A DNA stretch of 64,000 bases from positions 70,916-134,915 of the forward strand of contig JBGCFR010000017.1 of the NCBI GenBank assembly GCA_045107045.1, read 5' to 3'. Below are positions 61,934 to 64,000 of this stretch, piece by piece. Position numbers and translations under genes: made by a program. Source of the DNA: Putridiphycobacter sp045107045 (GTDB lineage Bacteria > Bacteroidota > Bacteroidia > Flavobacteriales_D > Crocinitomicaceae). Every line of letters begins with the position of its first letter. The stretch's first letter is position 1. A model generated the notes under the pieces. It was not told where the DNA came from and searched no databases. It worked only from the letters and a program-made list of their open reading frames with translations.

Positions 61934-62992
61934 ATGAATAAAGCGCTCTTTTTATTGTTTCTAGTACCCGCTTTTAATCAAATTAGTTTTTCTCAAAACA
62001 CCTACGTCCCTGACAATGTTTTTGAATCAACTTTAATAAGCCTAGGTTTTGATACTGGGCCTTTAGATGATTCCGTGCCAACTCAAAATTTGACAGGGGT
62101 GACAAGTCTAGATTTTTCTTGGTCTCAAGTTTCTGATTTAACTGGAATTGAAGATTGCATCAATTTACTTTCGTTAGATTGTTTTTTAGCAGTTTATATT
62201 ACTGATCTTGATGTAAGCAATAACACTTCACTTACATATTTAAGCTGTGTTGCAGCCCAAATTACATCACTTGATGTGACTAATAATACTGCACTTGAAT
62301 TTTTAGACTGTACAGATACGCAAATTACTAGTCTTGATGTGAGTCAAAATGTAAATTTGGAATCATTGGCTTGTGTTGATGTTGATATAAGTAGTCTTGA
62401 CGTTAGTCAAAATCCATTGTTAACTTCGTTACAATGTGCAGGCAATCAAATCACAAATTTAGATCTTAGTAATAATGTTAATCTTACTGAATTATATTGT
62501 AGTAATAATTTGATTACAGGTCTTGATTTGAGTATACATCCAAATCTCGAAATGATTAAGTGTAGTAGTAATAATCTTTCGTACTTAAAAGTAAATAATG
62601 GTAATAATTTAAATGTGCCAAATTTTGGCTTCAACGCAAGTAATAACCCAAACTTACTATGTGTAGTAGTTGATAGCGTTGAATGGAGTGATTTAAATTG
62701 GAATTTTATTGATCCGCAAACCAATTTTAATGATACTTGCTATTATTTAGCGGTTGATGAAAATACCGTTCAAATCGAAGCTTTTCCCAACCCTGTTTCA
62801 GATGTGTTTAATGTTTTACTTGACCAACAGGCCTACTTTACCCTTTATACTTCTAGTGGAAAATTGGTAAAAGATGGTCTTTTGTTTCATGGCAAAAACA
62901 CCATTTTGGTAAACGAATTAGATTCTGGTGTTTACTTCTTAATTGTTCAAACGAAAAGTTCTAAATCAGTTTTAAAAGTACTAGTTAAATAA
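61934..62992 (+). CDS. leucine-rich-repeat protein with T9SS type A sorting domain
   Basis: This is a 352-residue secreted protein. It has a signal peptide (FLLFLVPAFNQISFSQ). A leading segment (TYVPDNVFESTLISLGFD) is common in Bacteroidota LRR proteins. Six exact 21-residue repeats cover 62207-62584 (pattern LDVSxNxxLxxLxCxxxxIxS) with a conserved Cys at position 14. The last ~75 residues are the T9SS type A sorting domain (IEAFPNPVSDVFNVLLD, TLYTSSGKLVKDGL, DSGVYFLIVQTKSSKSVLKVLVK). Likely a surface binding protein; the ligand is unknown. Confidence 0.9.
   Translation: MNKALFLLFLVPAFNQISFSQNTYVPDNVFESTLISLGFDTGPLDDSVPTQNLTGVTSLDFSWSQVSDLTGIEDCINLLSLDCFLAVYITDLDVSNNTSLTYLSCVAAQITSLDVTNNTALEFLDCTDTQITSLDVSQNVNLESLACVDVDISSLDVSQNPLLTSLQCAGNQITNLDLSNNVNLTELYCSNNLITGLDLSIHPNLEMIKCSSNNLSYLKVNNGNNLNVPNFGFNASNNPNLLCVVVDSVEWSDLNWNFIDPQTNFNDTCYYLAVDENTVQIEAFPNPVSDVFNVLLDQQAYFTLYTSSGKLVKDGLLFHGKNTILVNELDSGVYFLIVQTKSSKSVLKVLVK
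62207..62584 (+). repeat. six 63-bp leucine-rich repeat units inside the CDS
   Basis: The six units are all 21 codons long without insertions. Units differ at many codons, so this is an old protein repeat, not a recent DNA expansion. Confidence 0.85.
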
Positions 62993-63086
62993 TTCCAAAT
63001 TTTTGTTGAGGTTGACTTTTACACGACTATTTTGGTTGATGTGAAAGTTTTTGAATTATGCTTCGTCTAATCTCAAAAGACAAATT

Positions 63087-63452
63087 ATGGGAATGATCCA
63101 ATTAACAACAGAGGTATTCAAAGACGAAATTTTTGATTATACAAAAGAAAAAGAGTGGAAATACAAAGACGATATACCGTGTGTTATTGATTTTTATGCT
63201 GATTGGTGCGGGCCTTGTAAAGTAGTAGGACCAATACTTGATGAATTGGCTGATGAATTTGCAGGTAAGATTAGAATTTACAGAGTCAATACAGAAGTTG
63301 AGCAAGAGTTGTCAGGCGCATTTGGTATTAGAAGTATCCCTTCAATTTTGTTTGTACCAATGGATAAGCAACCAATGATGCAAGCAGGTGCTTTACCTAA
63401 AAAAGCATTAAAAGAAGTGATTGAAAAAGAATTATTGGGTATTTCTGCTTAA
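63087..63452 (+). CDS. thioredoxin
   Basis: This is a 121-residue cytoplasmic protein from ATG 63087 (MGMIQLTTEVF), possibly ATG 63093. The frame from TTG 63051 adds 12 residues with no family likeness. FYADWCGPCKVVGPILDEL contains the redox pair Cys41 and Cys44, and RSIPSILFVPMDKQP has the cis-Pro. A small insert precedes the core (EKEWKYKDDIP). It reduces protein disulfides. It is convergent with the Kunitz-like gene across a strong terminator. Confidence 0.93.
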   Translation: MGMIQLTTEVFKDEIFDYTKEKEWKYKDDIPCVIDFYADWCGPCKVVGPILDELADEFAGKIRIYRVNTEVEQELSGAFGIRSIPSILFVPMDKQPMMQAGALPKKALKEVIEKELLGISA

Positions 63453-63461
63453 GCTATTTAT

Positions 63462-63490
63462 ACCCGAATAGATTCTTCGTCTATTCGGGT
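63462..63490. terminator. terminator between thioredoxin and the Kunitz-like gene
   Basis: ACCCGAATAGA and its perfect 11-bp complement flank the 7-nt loop 63473-63479; a T-run follows on the plus strand. Confidence 0.88.
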
Positions 63491-63501
63491 GTTTTTATAA
63501 A

Positions 63502-63762
63502 TTAATGAATCGATACACAAATACAATTTTCACAATCTATTTTAGTTGCAAATCCTTTTTCAGAGCAACCATTATAACCAATTTCTTGACATGAGTTAGT
63601 TGAGGCATCAAAAAACCACCTCGTAAAGTAGGCTTCACACAATTCGCCTGTTGGTGCTGTTTCGGTACAAGTTAGATTGGCAGCGTCACATTTTATAATT
63701 TTATTGCAAGCTGACAGTGTTGATAATAAGATAATGGCAAGAATGGCTATTTTATTTTTCAT
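63502..63762 (-). CDS. lipoprotein with Kunitz/BPTI-like domain
   Basis: This is an 86-residue lipoprotein: MKNKIAILAIILLSTLSAC gives lipobox Cys19. The mature part has a Kunitz-like pattern: Cys32, the PTGELCEA loop (Cys42), RWFFDASTNSC (Cys58), EIGYNGC (Cys66) and CENC (Cys77, Cys80, also Cys82). The spacings 15 between Cys42 and Cys58 and 7 between Cys58 and Cys66 equal those of BPTI. The position matching P1 of BPTI is Glu43, so it need not inhibit trypsin-like enzymes. It may bind a protease or only stabilise itself through disulfides. It precedes a probable dinB on the same strand. Confidence 0.75.
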   Translation of the reverse strand: MKNKIAILAIILLSTLSACNKIIKCDAANLTCTETAPTGELCEAYFTRWFFDASTNSCQEIGYNGCSEKGFATKIDCENCICVSIH

Positions 63763-63813
63763 AATTTGTATCGTTTCTTACCTGATGCATCAATCGATAA
63801 ATACGTTGCATGT

Positions 63814-64000
63814 TTACTTTCCATTAAACGGATTGGGATAATTCTTAAATTTAGTATCAATGCTAGAGGCCTTCATTAATGCATTTTCACCGTATCGGTT
63901 CCGCATATTATCCATGGCTTGGTAGAGTTGTAATAATTTAATGTCTTCAAATAAATTAATTTGATGACCTCCACCAACCAAATGGCTAAACCGAATACCA
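63814..64000 (-). CDS. dinB: probable DNA polymerase IV (DinB), 3' end only
   Basis: The minus-strand frame enters at the right edge and stops at TAA 63814-63816, giving 61 residues. GIRFSHLVGGGHQINLFED and LYQAMDNMRNRYGENALMKASS match the C-terminal finger region of Bacteroidota DinB (Y-family translesion polymerase). The catalytic part is outside the window. The identification rests on this tail only. Confidence 0.7.
   Translation of the reverse strand, partial: GIRFSHLVGGGHQINLFEDIKLLQLYQAMDNMRNRYGENALMKASSIDTKFKNYPNPFNGK

Noticed and set aside
62207..62584. 63-bp periodic sequence as a CRISPR or recent tandem repeat
   Set aside because: The units differ strongly at DNA level and encode in-frame leucine-rich repeats.
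1..64000. tRNA, rRNA, known riboswitches, insertion sequences, prophage
   Set aside because: I scanned for cloverleaf-like, rRNA-like and transposase-like sequence and saw none. A covariance-model search would be needed to exclude small RNAs.

Overview
The window looks like a chromosomal segment of an AT-rich Bacteroidota, most likely a marine member of the Flavobacteriales. The evidence is as follows. There are five proteins with type IX secretion (T9SS) sorting tails. TAnnTTTG-type -7 promoter elements lie upstream of many genes. There is a Bacteroidota-style division and cell-wall (dcw) cluster with a PASTA-tailed FtsI, a MurE carrying the meso-DAP motif DNPR and an FtsZ ending in a conserved NSFLHDNVD-like tail. 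The species is not identified. No rRNA, tRNA, CRISPR array, insertion sequence or prophage was recognised.

Layout. 1-2466 (minus): a tightly packed operon of an M20 dipeptidase, a small exported protein and the 5' part of D-Ala-D-Ala ligase (ddl, cut by the left edge). 2602-10146 (plus): two giant tandem T9SS type B surface proteins with different N-terminal modules and a shared, colinear ~708-residue C-terminal half. 10161-13023: thiL and fumC on the minus strand, with two tiny membrane-protein genes (11399-11569 and 13192-13359) beside fumC. 13478-17582: a putative DNA-binding regulator, a CsgG/LpoB-like N-terminal domain joined to a probable outer-membrane region, a small barrel-like protein and a lipoprotein. 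17651-20948: divergent dnaK and dnaN around a 280-bp region rich in dyads. 21004-26003: lipoproteins, a ComEC-like channel and exported hypotheticals.

26088-29278 is the translation operon thrS-infC-rpmI-rplT; infC has no ATG, GTG or TTG start and appears to begin at ATA. A membrane J-domain protein follows. 30472-45758 is one compact dcw operon: mraZ-rsmH-ftsL-ftsI-murE-mraY-murD-ftsW-murG-murC-ftsQ-ftsA-ftsZ. Most junctions overlap or abut, several starts are GTG or TTG, and candidate MraZ boxes lie upstream, with a 15-bp copy in inverted orientation about 120 bp away.

45886-64000 is more accessory: a DUF1761 membrane protein, a lipoprotein DUF255 thioredoxin-fold protein, a PorE-like TPR/PD40/OmpA lipoprotein, a UbiA prenyltransferase, a VWA plus AAA+ pair, an AraC regulator, two tandem Ycf48-like T9SS cargo proteins, an exported WD40-caspase protein, yqeY, a leucine-rich-repeat T9SS cargo protein, a thioredoxin, a Kunitz-like lipoprotein and the 3' end of a probable DNA polymerase IV gene.

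The themes are cell-envelope synthesis (dcw, ddl), surface display (T9SS cargo plus the PorE-like protein) and core translation and replication. The best leads are the ATA start of infC, the paired MraZ boxes, the dnaK leader hairpin, the exported WD40-caspase, the bacterial Kunitz-like lipoprotein and the domain-swapped tandem adhesins. I did not see a clear multi-gene novel defence system.
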